Source: Embleya hyalina (lineage in GTDB: Bacteria; Actinomycetota; Actinomycetes; Streptomycetales; Streptomycetaceae). Taken from it: DNA of 64,000 nt. The first letter of the stretch is position 1, and each line of letters starts with the position of its first letter. Both the position numbers and the translations under genes were made by a program. The stretch covers positions 204,817-268,816 of the forward strand of contig NZ_BIFH01000027.1 in assembly GCF_003967355.1 (NCBI RefSeq), written 5' to 3'. Under the pieces are notes generated by a model, which had not been told where the DNA came from, searched no databases, and saw only the letters and a program-made list of their open reading frames with translations. Below are positions 37,666 to 47,832 of this stretch, one piece after another.

Positions 37666-40600
37666 TCAGGCGCCCGCCGCGACCGGCGCCGCCGCGTGCT
37701 CGCGTTCCAGGAGCGTGCGGAACTCCCCGGGAGCGGTGCTCAGTTCCGCCCACGTGCCGCGTTGGCGGATACGCCCCTGGGCCAGGACCACAATCTCGTC
37801 GACCGCGTCCAGACCGGTGAGGCGGTGGGTCACCAGGAGGGTGGTCCGGCCCCGGGTGGCGTCGAGCAGGTCGGCGGTCAGCGCGTCGGCCGTGGGCAGG
37901 TCGAGGTGTTCGGCCGGCTCGTCCAGGAGCAGGATCTCGAAGTCGGCGAGCAGCGCGCGGGCGAGCGCGAGCCGTTGCCGCTGCCCGCCGGAGAGCCGGG
38001 CGCCGTGTTCGCCGACCATCGTGTCCAACCCCTCGGGCAGGCCGTCGACCCAGTCGAGGAGCCGGGCCCGGGCCAGCGCCGCCCGCATCGCCTCCTCGTC
38101 GCAGTCCGGCCGGGCCAGCCGCAGGTTCTCCCGCAGCGAACTGTCGAAGACGTGCGCGTCCTGCGCGCACAACCCGATCACCCGGCGCACGTCGTCCCCG
38201 GCCGCCTCGCCGAGCGGTACACCGCCCAACGTCACCGTGCCCGCCGCCGGCTCCAGGAAGCGCAGCAGCACATTGGCCAGCGTGGTCTTGCCCGACCCGC
38301 TCGGCCCGACCACCGCGAGCCGCTTGCCGGGCGTCAGGTCGAGGTCGACCCCGACCAGGGCCGGCGGGCCGTCGGGGGTCCAGCGGGCGGACAGGTCGCG
38401 CACCCGCAACGGCCGCGGCGCGGCGGGCAGCACGACCGGCGCGGCCGGCTCGCGCACCGGCTCCGGGGCGTCCAGCACCTCGAACACCCGGGCCGCGGCC
38501 CGTCGGGACGCCTCCAGGTGCCGGCCCGCGGCGGGCAGCACGACGGTGGCCTCGAACGCGGCCAACGGGGTGAGCACCACCAGCGCGAGCAGCACGCCGT
38601 CCAGCCGGTCGGCGTGCACCGCGGCGACGCCGACCAGGGCCGAGGCCCACACGGTCGCGCCGGCCACCAGCGCGGCCAGGCCCGCGCCGACGCCCGCGCC
38701 CCGGGCCTGGCCCGCCTCGGTCGCCCGCAACCGGGCGTCCACCTCGGCCACCTCGGCGAGTCGGGCGGGGGCGCGGCCGGCGGCGATCAACTCGGGGGTG
38801 CCGCGCAGCAGGTCGACCACGGCGGCGGAGAGCTCACCCCGGACGGCCGCGACCCGGCGCTCGGCCCGCCGGGCGACCCGGGCGGCCGTCCACGGCACCA
38901 GCACACCGGCGGCGAGCAGGCCCACCAGCAGCACCGCGCCGGCCTCCGGCAGCACCAGGGCGACGGTGAGTACCGCTCCCGCGCCGACCACCGCCGCCAC
39001 ACAGGCGGGCAACAGCGCCCGCAGGAAGAAGTCCTGCACCGCGTCCACGTCGGCGACCAACCGGGACAGCAGGTCCCCGCGACGGAAGGCGGGCAGCCCC
39101 GTCGGCGCCAACCGCTCCAGCCGCTCGTACACCCGAACCCGCAGCCGGGCCAGGATCCGAAACGCCGCGTCGTGCCCGATCAGCCGCTCGGCGTACCGGA
39201 ACACCGCACGCGAGACGCCGAAGGCCCGGACCCCGGTCACCGCGACCATCAGCGTCAGAACCGGCGGGTGTTCGGACGCCCGCGAAATCAACCACGCCGA
39301 GGTGGCCATGAGCCCGACCGAACTACCGAGCGCGAGCGCCCCGCACACCACCGCCAGCGCGAGCCGCCCCCGCAACGGCCGGGCCAGCGCGAGCAGCCGC
39401 CGCCCGGGACCGGCCGGCGCGGGAGCCGGCGAGCCCGGCGCGGGCGGTACGGCGGACGCGCCGCCCGAGCCCGAGGCCCCCGACGAAGTCGGCGAGCCGG
39501 CCGAGCCCACCGCCTCCGCGGCCACCTCCGCCGACACCGCCGCGACGTCACCCGCCGCCTCCGCCGCGCGCATCGTGTCCACCCGGGCCCGGGCCCCGAC
39601 CGCCGCGTGCGCCCCGATCGGCGCAGCCCCGGCGACCGAGCCCCCCGCCGACGCGCCCCCCACCGTCACCACCCGATCCGCCAACGGCAACAGCGCGGGT
39701 CGGTGCGCCACCAGGATCACCGTGCGGCCCACCGCCAACCGGCCGACCGCCTCGACGACGGTCGCCTCGCTGTCCCCGTCCAGGTTCGAGGTCGGCTCGT
39801 CGAGCAGCAGGATCGGGCGGTCGGCCAGGAACGCCCGGGCCAGCGCGAGGCGTTGCCGCTGCCCGGCGGACAGGCCCGCCCCGTCCTCGCCCAGCGGCGC
39901 GTCGAGGCCCCCCGCGCGGGCCACGAAGTCGGCCGCCCCCGCGTCGGCCAGCGCCCGGTCCACCTCGGCGTCGTCCGCGTCCGGCCGGGCCAGTCGTACG
40001 TTCGCCCCGATCGTGCCCGCGAACAGGTAGGGCCGCTGCGGCACCCACGCGATGTGCGCCCGCCACGCCCGCGGATCGAGATCGGCCAGGTCCACCCCGC
40101 CGACGGTGACCCGACCCGACGTCGGCCGCACGAAGCCGAGCAGCACCGCGAGCAGGGTGGATTTGCCGCACCCGCTCGGACCGGTCAGCGCCACCGTCTC
40201 GCCGGGCCGCACGGTCAGGTCCACGTCCGCCGGCGCGGCGTCCGCGCGTCCCTCGCGCCGCACCGTCACCCCGTGCAGCACCAGGTCGGCCGAGCGCGGA
40301 TCCGGCACCGGCGCGGTCCCGGCGGGAGCGTCCGGCGCGGTCTCCAGCACCTCGAACACCCGTTCCGCGGCGCTGACTCCCTCGACGCTCGCGTGATACT
40401 CGGCGCCGACCTGACGCAGCGGCAGATACGCCTCGGGCGCCAGGATCAGCACCACGAGCGCGGTCTCCAGACCCAGGTCCCCGTCGACGAGGCGCAGGCC
40501 CACGCCGACCGCGACGAGCGCGACCGAGATGGTGGCGAGCAGCTCCAGGGCGAAGGAGGACAGGAACGCGATCCGCAGGGTCTTGAGGGTGGCCCGGCGG

Positions 40601-41289
40601 TAGTCGTCGGTGATCGTCCGGATCGACGCGGCCTGGGCCCTGGCCCGCCCGAACACCTTCAGCGTCGGCAGCCCGGCGACCACGTCCAGGAAGTGCCCGG
40701 CCAGCCGGTTCAGCACGCTCCACTGCCGGTCCATGTACTTCTGCGTGGCCATCCCGATCAACGCCATGAACAGCGGGATCAGCGGAAGGGTGACCACGAT
40801 CGTGACGGCCGAGATCCAGTCGCCGAACACCACTCGCGCGAGCACCGCCACCGGCACCGTGACGGACAGCACCAGCTGCGGCAGATACCGCGCGAAGTAG
40901 CCGTCGAGCGCGTCCACGCCCCGGATGGCGAGCGTGGTCAGCTCACCCGACCGCTCCCGGTTCAGCCAGGCCGGACCGAGCCGGACCACGTGCGCGAGCA
41001 GGCGCGCGCGCAACTGCGACTTCACCGCGGCCGAGGTCCGGTGCGCGACCACCTCGGTGAGCCAGGAGATCGCCGAGCGGGCCGCGATCACGCCGGCCAG
41101 CAGGCCCAGCTCCGGCCACAGGTCGCCGACCCCGGCGCCCTCCTCGAAGGCCGCCACGATCACCCGGGCGAGCAGTGCCGCCTGGACGAGCACGAGGCCC
41201 GCGCCCGCTGTGCCCAACACCACCGTCAGGGCCAGAAAGCCGCGGGTGGCCCGGGCGTGGGTCAGCAGGCGCGGGTCGACAGGCTTCAC
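37666..41289 (-). CDS. cydDC: Fused thiol reductant ABC exporter CydD-CydC
   Basis: 1207 residues: two complete ABC exporter halves in one chain. Each has a six-helix domain and an ATPase. Walker A lysines are Lys376 (GPSGCGKST) and Lys1001 (GPSGSGKTT). Signature motifs are LSAGQRQRLALARAF and LSGGQRQRLALARAL, each followed by LLLDEP. The halves are joined by an Ala/Gly/Ser/Pro-rich linker around residues 540-630. The protein exports glutathione/cysteine-type thiols or haem-related reductant needed to assemble cytochrome bd. Fusion of CydD and CydC is normal in Streptomyces. It is 82 nt downstream of cydB. Confidence 0.93.
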   Translation of the reverse strand: MKPVDPRLLTHARATRGFLALTVVLGTAGAGLVLVQAALLARVIVAAFEEGAGVGDLWPELGLLAGVIAARSAISWLTEVVAHRTSAAVKSQLRARLLAHVVRLGPAWLNRERSGELTTLAIRGVDALDGYFARYLPQLVLSVTVPVAVLARVVFGDWISAVTIVVTLPLIPLFMALIGMATQKYMDRQWSVLNRLAGHFLDVVAGLPTLKVFGRARAQAASIRTITDDYRRATLKTLRIAFLSSFALELLATISVALVAVGVGLRLVDGDLGLETALVVLILAPEAYLPLRQVGAEYHASVEGVSAAERVFEVLETAPDAPAGTAPVPDPRSADLVLHGVTVRREGRADAAPADVDLTVRPGETVALTGPSGCGKSTLLAVLLGFVRPTSGRVTVGGVDLADLDPRAWRAHIAWVPQRPYLFAGTIGANVRLARPDADDAEVDRALADAGAADFVARAGGLDAPLGEDGAGLSAGQRQRLALARAFLADRPILLLDEPTSNLDGDSEATVVEAVGRLAVGRTVILVAHRPALLPLADRVVTVGGASAGGSVAGAAPIGAHAAVGARARVDTMRAAEAAGDVAAVSAEVAAEAVGSAGSPTSSGASGSGGASAVPPAPGSPAPAPAGPGRRLLALARPLRGRLALAVVCGALALGSSVGLMATSAWLISRASEHPPVLTLMVAVTGVRAFGVSRAVFRYAERLIGHDAAFRILARLRVRVYERLERLAPTGLPAFRRGDLLSRLVADVDAVQDFFLRALLPACVAAVVGAGAVLTVALVLPEAGAVLLVGLLAAGVLVPWTAARVARRAERRVAAVRGELSAAVVDLLRGTPELIAAGRAPARLAEVAEVDARLRATEAGQARGAGVGAGLAALVAGATVWASALVGVAAVHADRLDGVLLALVVLTPLAAFEATVVLPAAGRHLEASRRAAARVFEVLDAPEPVREPAAPVVLPAAPRPLRVRDLSARWTPDGPPALVGVDLDLTPGKRLAVVGPSGSGKTTLANVLLRFLEPAAGTVTLGGVPLGEAAGDDVRRVIGLCAQDAHVFDSSLRENLRLARPDCDEEAMRAALARARLLDWVDGLPEGLDTMVGEHGARLSGGQRQRLALARALLADFEILLLDEPAEHLDLPTADALTADLLDATRGRTTLLVTHRLTGLDAVDEIVVLAQGRIRQRGTWAELSTAPGEFRTLLEREHAAAPVAAGA

Positions 41290-41371
41290 GATCGGCTCTC
41301 TTCGCTACGTCGTTGCGTCGCCGCACCGGGGCCGGCGGACCCATCGGGCCGCCGGCCCCTGCGCCGAACCC

Positions 41372-42409
41372 CTACTTCCCCACCAGATCGGCCGCCGCCG
41401 CCCCGAACGCCGGCTTGGTCGGGATGCTCTTGGTGCTGATCCGCCTGCGGAACACCCAGTACGTCCACGCCTGGTAGCAGAGCACGATCGGGGTCATGAA
41501 GGCGGCGACCCAGGTCATGATCTTCAGCGTGTACGGCGTCGAGGACGCGTTGTGGATGGTCAGGTCCCACGCCGAGTCCAGGCTCGAGGGCATCACGTTC
41601 GGGAACAGCGACAGGAACAACATCGCCACCGCCGCGATCACCGTCACGCCCGACATCGCGAACGCCCAGCCCTCGCGCCCGATCCGGTTCATCGCCAACG
41701 CGCCGACCAGGGCCGCGACCGCGACGATCAGCGCGACCAGGGTACGGCCGTTGCCGTGCTCGGCCTGGGTCCAGATCAGGAACGCCGCCGCGAGCACCGC
41801 GGTGACCAGGCCGAGGCGTCCGGCCAGCGCGCGCGCCCGGCCCCGGATGTCGCCGTCGGTCTTGAGCGCGACGAACACCGCGCCGTGGAAGGTGAACAGC
41901 ACCGTGGTGACCACGCCGCCGAGCAGGGCGTACGGGTTGAGCAGGTCGAACAGGTCGCCGACGTACTCCTTGTTCCCGTCGATCTTCACCCCGCGCGTGA
42001 TGTTCGCGAACGCCACGCCCCACAGGAACGCCGGCACCAGCGAGCCCCAGAAGATCGCCTGCTCCCAGCCGCGCTTCCAGCGGTCCTCGTCGCGCTTGGC
42101 CCGGTACTCGAACGCCACCCCGCGCAGGATCAGCGCCACCAGGATCAGCAGCAGCGGCAGGTAGAAGCCGCTGAACAGGGTCGCGTACCACTCGGGGAAC
42201 GCCGCGAAGGTCGCCCCGCCCGCGGTGATCAGCCACACCTCGTTGCCGTCCCAGACCGGACCGATGGTGTTGATCAGCACCCGGCGCTCGGTCTCGTTCC
42301 GGGCCAGCACCTTCGTCAGGATGCCGACGCCGAAGTCGAAGCCCTCGAGGAAGAAGTAGCCGACCCAGAGCACGGCGATCAGCAGGAACCAGAATTCGTT
42401 GAGTCCCAT
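41372..42409 (-). CDS. cydB: Cytochrome bd ubiquinol oxidase subunit II
   Basis: 345 residues and about nine helices. It starts MGLNEFWFLLIAVLWVGYFFLEGFDFGVG, the CydB signature, and contains NTIGPVWDGNEVWLITAGGATFAAFPEWYA. It is the haem-free partner of CydA in the high-affinity oxygen-reducing terminal oxidase. It is 17 nt after cydA, in an operon cydA-cydB-cydDC. Confidence 0.97.
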   Translation of the reverse strand: MGLNEFWFLLIAVLWVGYFFLEGFDFGVGILTKVLARNETERRVLINTIGPVWDGNEVWLITAGGATFAAFPEWYATLFSGFYLPLLLILVALILRGVAFEYRAKRDEDRWKRGWEQAIFWGSLVPAFLWGVAFANITRGVKIDGNKEYVGDLFDLLNPYALLGGVVTTVLFTFHGAVFVALKTDGDIRGRARALAGRLGLVTAVLAAAFLIWTQAEHGNGRTLVALIVAVAALVGALAMNRIGREGWAFAMSGVTVIAAVAMLFLSLFPNVMPSSLDSAWDLTIHNASSTPYTLKIMTWVAAFMTPIVLCYQAWTYWVFRRRISTKSIPTKPAFGAAAADLVGK

Positions 42410-42426
42410 GACCCTCTCCCTCTCCC

Positions 42427-43863
42427 CTAGTACGCGAAGGCGAGCGGCCGGTCGGCGTCCTCGCCCCCGCCCGACGGATCGTCGGGGTGCTTGTCCGCGG
42501 TCGGCTTGATCGGTTCGGGGCCGGCCTTGACGTAGCGCCGGATCAGGCCGAGTTCGACCACCGCGAGCGCGCCGTAGAGCAGGGTGAACACGATCAGCGA
42601 GGTGAGCACCTCACCCGTGGACACGCTCGGCGACACTCCCGCCTCGGTCTTGAGCACCCCGAACACCAGCCACGGCTGGCGGCCCATCTCGGTGAAGATC
42701 CAGCCGAACGAGTTGGCCGCGAACGGGAACGCGATGGTCCACAGGCCGACGCGGTACACCCACGGGTTGCTCGGCAGCTCCCGCTTGCGCCGGGTCAGCC
42801 ACAGCCCGACCAGGCCGATGCCCGCGGTGACCATGCCCACGCCGATCATCAGCCGGAACGACCAGTAGGTGACGAAGATGTTGGGCCGGTAGTCGCCGGG
42901 GCCGTACTTGACCACCGACTGCTCCTGGAGGTCGTTGATCCCCGGCAACTCGGCGTTGAAGTCGTTCTTGGCCAGGAAGGACAGCGCGCCCGGGACCTCT
43001 ATCGCGACCTTGTTGTGACCCTTTTGCACGTCGCCGTAGGAAAAGATCGAGAACGGCGCCGGCTTGGAGGTCTCCCACAGCGCCTCGGCCGAGGCCATCT
43101 TCATCGGCTGCTGGTCGTACATCAGCTTGCCCTGCATGTCGCCGGTGAGCGCGAGGCCGACGCCGGCGAGCACCGAGACCCACAGGCCGAGCCGGAGCGA
43201 GGGGCGAAAGACCGCGACCTCGTTGCGCTTGCGCAGGTGCCAGCAGCTGATCCCGATCAGGAAGCCGCCGGCGACCAGGAACGCGGCCGGGAGGATGTGC
43301 AGGAACGCGGCGATCGCGGTGTTGTTGGTGAGCACCGCCACGAAGTCGGTCAGCTCGGCGCGTCCGGTCTCCGGGTTGATCCGGTAGCCGACCGGGTGCT
43401 GCATCCACGAGTTGGCGGCGAGGATGAAGTAGGCCGACAGGATCGTGCCGATCGCGGCGGCCCAGATGGTGGCCAGATGGATCCTCTTCGGCAGGCGGTC
43501 CCAGCCGAAGATCCACAACCCCAGGAAGGTCGACTCCAGGAAGAACGCGACCAGCGCCTCGATCGCCAGCGGGGCGCCGAAGATGTCGCCGACGAAACGC
43601 GAGTAGTCGGACCAGTTCATCCCGAACTGGAACTCCTGCACGATGCCGGTCACCAGGCCGAGCGCGAAGTTGATCAGGAAGAGCTTGCCCCAGAACTTGG
43701 TGGCCCGGAGGTAGTGCTCCCTGCCGGTGCGCACCCACGCGGTCTGCAGACAGGCGACGAGGATGGACAAACCCATCGTCAAGGGCACGAAGAGGAAGTG
43801 GTAGACGGTCGTGATGCCGAACTGCCACCGGGCTACGTCGAGTGTTTCGACGGCGAGGTCCAT
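42427..43863 (-). CDS. cydA: Cytochrome bd ubiquinol oxidase subunit I
   Basis: 478 residues. The start MDLAVETLDVARWQFGITTVYHFLFVPLTMG carries the axial haem His22, and the body includes EFQFGMNWSDYSRFVGDIFGAPLAIEAL and WIFTEMGRQPW. The quinol-binding loop is of the short type. It is the quinol-oxidising, haem b/d-bearing subunit, used at low oxygen. ATG at 43861-43863 was chosen (conserved start; AGGAGG and GAGGGG upstream). The long leader contains two Rex-type operators at 44020-44067, so NADH/NAD+ should control the operon. Confidence 0.97.
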   Translation of the reverse strand: MDLAVETLDVARWQFGITTVYHFLFVPLTMGLSILVACLQTAWVRTGREHYLRATKFWGKLFLINFALGLVTGIVQEFQFGMNWSDYSRFVGDIFGAPLAIEALVAFFLESTFLGLWIFGWDRLPKRIHLATIWAAAIGTILSAYFILAANSWMQHPVGYRINPETGRAELTDFVAVLTNNTAIAAFLHILPAAFLVAGGFLIGISCWHLRKRNEVAVFRPSLRLGLWVSVLAGVGLALTGDMQGKLMYDQQPMKMASAEALWETSKPAPFSIFSYGDVQKGHNKVAIEVPGALSFLAKNDFNAELPGINDLQEQSVVKYGPGDYRPNIFVTYWSFRLMIGVGMVTAGIGLVGLWLTRRKRELPSNPWVYRVGLWTIAFPFAANSFGWIFTEMGRQPWLVFGVLKTEAGVSPSVSTGEVLTSLIVFTLLYGALAVVELGLIRRYVKAGPEPIKPTADKHPDDPSGGGEDADRPLAFAY

Positions 43864-44019
43864 GGGCCCCTCATTCCTCCTGATCGCCGGTCGCGCCCCG
43901 CCCGCGAGCGCGCGAGGCACGTTTGGTTCACGATGCACACGCCGCCCCGCGCCCCTCGCCCGACACTCCGCCGGACGAACCCGGATGAACCGGGATGGAT
44001 GCGCAGGTTCGACAGGCAC

Positions 44020-44045
44020 GACTTTGTGAATGGGTTCACAAAGTC
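44020..44045. promoter_or_regulatory. Rex operator 1 upstream of cydA
   Basis: GACTTTGTGAA-TGGG-TTCACAAAGTC has perfect 11-bp arms. Its core TGTGAATGGGTTCACA matches the Streptomyces Rex operator TGTGAACnnnTTCACA with one change. Rex is known to repress cydABCD in S. coelicolor. Confidence 0.9.
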
Positions 44046-44049
44046 GAGC

Positions 44050-44067
44050 TTGTGCATCCGTTCACAA
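44050..44067. promoter_or_regulatory. Rex operator 2 upstream of cydA (imperfect)
   Basis: TTGTGCATCCGTTCACAA keeps both TTGTG and TTCACAA ends with a mismatch in the left arm. Its centre is 26 nt from operator 1. Tandem sites suggest tight repression. Confidence 0.75.
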
Positions 44068-44075
44068 ACACTAGC

Positions 44076-44118
44076 GAGCCCCCTCGGGCACCCTGGAGGG
44101 GGGTGCCCGAAGGGGCTC
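44076..44118 (-). terminator. Hairpin terminator after hisC
   Basis: 18-bp stem with one mismatch (44076-44093 with 44101-44118), 18 nt beyond the hisC stop, between hisC and the cyd promoter region. Confidence 0.75.
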
Positions 44119-44135
44119 ATTTCGGCTCTCGGGCG

Positions 44136-45242
44136 CTACTTCTCCATGAAACGCGCCGCCTGCTCCAGGAAGATCGTGTTGGCCTCGGTCTCGCCGATCG
44201 TGATCCGGCAACCCTCGCCCTCGAACGGGCGCACCGTGACCCCGGCCGCCTCGCACATCGCGGCGAATTCGCCGGTGCGCTCGCCGAGCCGCAGCCAGAC
44301 GAAGTTGGCCTGCGAGTCGAACACCGTCCAGCCCTGGCCGATCAGCGTCTCCAGCACCCGGGTCCGCTCCCGGACCAACGCCTCGACCCGCTCCAGGAGT
44401 TCGGCCTCGGCGCCGACCGAGGCGATCGCCGCCACCTGGGCGAGCCGGTTCACCGCGAACGGCATCCCGGTCTTGCGCAGCTCGTCGGCCGCCGCCTCGT
44501 GCGCGATGGCGAAGCCCACCCGCAGGCCGGCCAGCCCGTAGGCCTTGGAGAACGTGCGCAGCACCACCACGTTCGGCCGCTCGCGGTACAGCTCGACCCC
44601 GTCCGGCACCCGCTCGTCCCGGATGAACTCGCGGTACGCCTCGTCCAGCACGACCACCACGTGGCGCGGCACCCGGTCCAGGAACCGCTCCAACTCGGCG
44701 CGGTGGATCACCGTGCCGGTCGGGTTGTTCGGGTTGCACACGAAGACCAGCCGGGTCCGCTCGGTGATCGCCGCGGCCATCGCGTCCAGGTCGTGGCTCT
44801 CGTCGGCGAGCAGCGGGACCATCACCGGCGTCGCCCCGGCGAGCAGCACGAGCATCGGGTACGCCTCGAACGAGCGCCACGCGAAGACGACCTCGTCGCC
44901 CTCGCCGGCGGTCGCGTTGACCAACTGCTGGGCCACGGTCACCGAACCGTTGCCCACCACGATGTGCGACGCGGGCACCCCGAACCGCTCGGCGAGCGTC
45001 TCGGCCAGCTCCGCGTTCGCCGGGTCCGGGTAGCGATTGATCTCGCCGACCGCGTCGGCCACCACCTTGTGCACGCTGGGCAGCGGCGGGTACGGGTTCT
45101 CGTTGGACGAGAGCTTGTACGCCGGTATGCCCTCGGCCACCGCGGGCGGTCGACCCGCCTTGTAGGCGGGCACCGCCGCCAGGGCGGCCCGGAACCGGGG
45201 GGTGGTGCCGTCGTCGGTGCCTGGGGCGTTGTGCTCGGTCAC
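44136..45242 (-). CDS. hisC: Histidinol-phosphate aminotransferase
   Basis: 368 residues, a fold-type I aminotransferase: [51 protein letters not shown], and the PLP lysine in [15 protein letters not shown]. It converts imidazole acetol phosphate to L-histidinol phosphate. A stand-alone hisC-type gene near cydA is the usual arrangement in Streptomyces, where another copy sits in the his operon; aromatic amino acid aminotransferase activity is a plausible alternative. The start is GTG at 45240-45242 with AGGAGG 6 nt upstream. Confidence 0.88.
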   Translation of the reverse strand: MTEHNAPGTDDGTTPRFRAALAAVPAYKAGRPPAVAEGIPAYKLSSNENPYPPLPSVHKVVADAVGEINRYPDPANAELAETLAERFGVPASHIVVGNGSVTVAQQLVNATAGEGDEVVFAWRSFEAYPMLVLLAGATPVMVPLLADESHDLDAMAAAITERTRLVFVCNPNNPTGTVIHRAELERFLDRVPRHVVVVLDEAYREFIRDERVPDGVELYRERPNVVVLRTFSKAYGLAGLRVGFAIAHEAAADELRKTGMPFAVNRLAQVAAIASVGAEAELLERVEALVRERTRVLETLIGQGWTVFDSQANFVWLRLGERTGEFAAMCEAAGVTVRPFEGEGCRITIGETEANTIFLEQAARFMEK

Positions 45243-45446
45243 GCCCGTCCTCCTCGCATACTGGTCGGGGTGCCTGGGCGCACGTCCCGGTCGTCTCACT
45301 CTATGATCCGCCGGCCCCGGACGGGATTCCCGGACGGAGGGCGCCCGGCGCCGAACGTTCAGCGGCAGGTATGGGGCGATACGTTTCTTCGTAAAGCAAT
45401 GACATGAACCCGGCCAGGGCCGCCCATTCGCCCTAGTGTCGTGACG

Positions 45447-46466
45447 ATGACAGCGCCAGATGTACCGCGCGTGGGGCGGCGGATCCGGGTGGGCATCCGG
45501 GACGTCGCAGCGGCCGCCGGGGTGTCGATCACGACCGTCTCCGACGCGCTCAACGGCAAGGGCAGACTGCCCGACACGACCCGTGTGCACGTGCGCGAGG
45601 TCGCCGACCGGCTTGGCTACCGCCCGTCGGCCGCCGCGCGCACCCTGCGCACCGGCCGGTCGGGGTTGCTCGGGCTGACCACGACCATGCGCTCGACCGA
45701 GCCGTTCGCGCTCACCGAGTTCGCCTGGTTCGCCGAGCTGGTGCGCTCGGCCACCGCGACCGCGCTCGACCTGGGCTACGCGCTCGTCGTGCTGCCCGCG
45801 TCCTCGCCGCACGACGTCTGGGGCAACGTCGCGCTCGACGGCACCATCGTCGTCGACCCCGCCGACGACGATCCGCTCGTGCACGAGCTGCTGCGCCGGG
45901 GTGTGCCCGTGGTCAGCGGCGGCCACCCCGGCTCCACCCCGGTCTACGGCTGGGTGGACAACGACCACGTGGCGGCCGTGCGTTCGGTGCTCGACCACCT
46001 CGCCGACGCGGGCGCCGAGCGGATCGGCCTGCTCGCCGCCGCCGACGGACCCGGCGCCGACAAGGGCGTCGCGGGCTATCGGGCGTGGTGCGCGGACCGG
46101 GGTGTGCCGGCGATCACCGAGGAGTACGAGGCCCGCACCCCCGGCGCGGGCCGGGCCGCCGCCGCCCGCCTGCTCGACCGGGGGCCCGACGCGGTGTTCG
46201 GCCTGCACGAGGGCTGCGCGCCCGAGCTGTTGGACGCGGCCCGCGAGCGCGCCCTGAGGGTGCCCGACGACCTGCTCCTGGCCTGCTGCGGCGAGGGGGC
46301 CGACCCGTCGGTGACCTCGCTGAGCCTGCAACCGGCCCTGGCCGGCGCCTGGGCGGTGGAACTGCTCGTCGGGGTGATCGAGGACGCCGGGGCGGGGCCG
46401 CTGCTGCCCGCCCAGCGCACCGTGCCCACCCGGCTCTCCGTCCGGGATTCCTCCACGCGCCGCTGA
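45447..46466 (+). CDS. LacI family transcriptional regulator
   Basis: 339 residues. The HTH is [51 protein letters not shown], with the hinge helix just after, and a periplasmic-binding-protein-like ligand domain. The effector is unknown. There are no sugar transport genes nearby, so its targets lie elsewhere. Streptomyces carries a LacI-type regulator next to the hisC/cyd genes. ATG at 45447 was chosen; a GTG six bases upstream is also in frame. No Shine-Dalgarno is obvious, so a short or absent leader is possible. Confidence 0.88.
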   Translation: MTAPDVPRVGRRIRVGIRDVAAAAGVSITTVSDALNGKGRLPDTTRVHVREVADRLGYRPSAAARTLRTGRSGLLGLTTTMRSTEPFALTEFAWFAELVRSATATALDLGYALVVLPASSPHDVWGNVALDGTIVVDPADDDPLVHELLRRGVPVVSGGHPGSTPVYGWVDNDHVAAVRSVLDHLADAGAERIGLLAAADGPGADKGVAGYRAWCADRGVPAITEEYEARTPGAGRAAAARLLDRGPDAVFGLHEGCAPELLDAARERALRVPDDLLLACCGEGADPSVTSLSLQPALAGAWAVELLVGVIEDAGAGPLLPAQRTVPTRLSVRDSSTRR

Positions 46467-46723
46467 CCGGTGTGTTCGCCCCGAACCGCGGCCCGGTACC
46501 CGGTCGCACCCGGGGGTGGGGGCGCCGGGTCGGACGGTCGCGGGTCCACGCACAATTGAGCGTGGTCCGTTCCACCGTGCCCGCACGAGAGATACGGTCC
46601 AGGAATCATCCGAATCGGACCGGGTGAGCCGCAGCCGAACCCGGCTGTCGTGCGTCTTGGTTCACGACGGGTGTCGGAACCGCCGCCGTACGGTGGTGCC
46701 GATCTGAAGAAAGGACCCTTCTG

Positions 46724-47656
46724 GTGAGCAACGTCTCGGCTACACCGGCCCCGATGGGCGCCGCGGCGGAGCAGGACGCCCCGCTGTACGTGGTCGGCGA
46801 CGTCCACGGTCATCTGGAGGAGCTCAAGGCCGCCCTGCGCGCCCGGGACCTGATCGACGAGGACGCGCACTGGAGCGGCGGACGCTCGCGCCTGTGGTTC
46901 CTCGGCGACTTCACCGACCGCGGCCCCGACGGCATCGGCGTGGTCGAACTGGCCATGTCGCTGGCCCGCGAGTCGGCCGAGGCCGGCGGCAGCACCCGGA
47001 TGTTGCTCGGCAACCACGAGATCCTGCTCCTGGGCGTGTTCCGCTTCGGCGATCACCCGGTGCCGGTCGCGGGCGGCTCGACCACCTTCCGCGAGATCTG
47101 GCTGCGCAACGGCGGCATGCAGTCCGACCTGGAGCGCTTCACCGAAGCACAGGCCGACTGGCTGGCCGGACAGCCGGTGGCCGCGGTGGTCGACGGGCAC
47201 CTGCTGATCCACTCCGACAGCAACGCCTACCTCGAATACGGCGACACCATCGAGGAGGTGGACGGCGCCGTCGCGGACATACTGCGCGAGCCGGACCCGC
47301 TCTCGTGGTGGGACCTGTTCCGCAACCTGACCCGGCGCGGCGCGTTCATGGGCGAGGTCGGCCCGTACGCGGCGGCCGATCTGCTCAGCGAACTGGGCGG
47401 GCGGCGGATCGTGCACGGTCACACCCCGATCCCGTACCAGACGGGCGAGGACCCCTCGACGATCGCCGGACCGCGCGTGTACGCGGACGGTCAGGTGGTC
47501 AACCTGGACGGCGGGATCTACCTCGGCGGCCCCTGCCTGGTCGCGCGGTTGCCGCTGACCGCCCCCGAATCGGGCGTGCTGCCCAGCGCGTTGGAGGAGA
47601 CGCAGGGTCGGGTCTACGACCTCGGCGAACTCGCCGCCGATCCCGGGGACGAATGA
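46724..47656 (+). CDS. Calcineurin-like metallophosphoesterase
   Basis: 310 residues with the PPP-type metallophosphatase motifs in order: GDVHGH, GDFTDRGPDGIG, LGNHE and HGHTPIPYQ. The fold binds two metal ions and hydrolyses phosphoesters; serine/threonine protein phosphatase or ApaH-like activity are both possible. The start is GTG at 46724 with GAAAGGAC upstream. The preceding 257-nt gap holds nothing that I recognise beyond a promoter. Confidence 0.88.
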   Translation: MSNVSATPAPMGAAAEQDAPLYVVGDVHGHLEELKAALRARDLIDEDAHWSGGRSRLWFLGDFTDRGPDGIGVVELAMSLARESAEAGGSTRMLLGNHEILLLGVFRFGDHPVPVAGGSTTFREIWLRNGGMQSDLERFTEAQADWLAGQPVAAVVDGHLLIHSDSNAYLEYGDTIEEVDGAVADILREPDPLSWWDLFRNLTRRGAFMGEVGPYAAADLLSELGGRRIVHGHTPIPYQTGEDPSTIAGPRVYADGQVVNLDGGIYLGGPCLVARLPLTAPESGVLPSALEETQGRVYDLGELAADPGDE

Positions 47657-47832
47657 CGGTCATAGGGAACTCCCTGCCCAAAAGGCGGGGGTGCACCCTA
47701 TCATCAATAGGTATCCGCCTCGACACCGTCAGGTGCTTTTGCGGGTCGTTGATCCACCGACAGCTTGCACGGGTCCCCTGACGGGCCCGGCGGACGCGGG
47801 AAACGCCCGCGCGGCCTCATTCGGGGGATCCG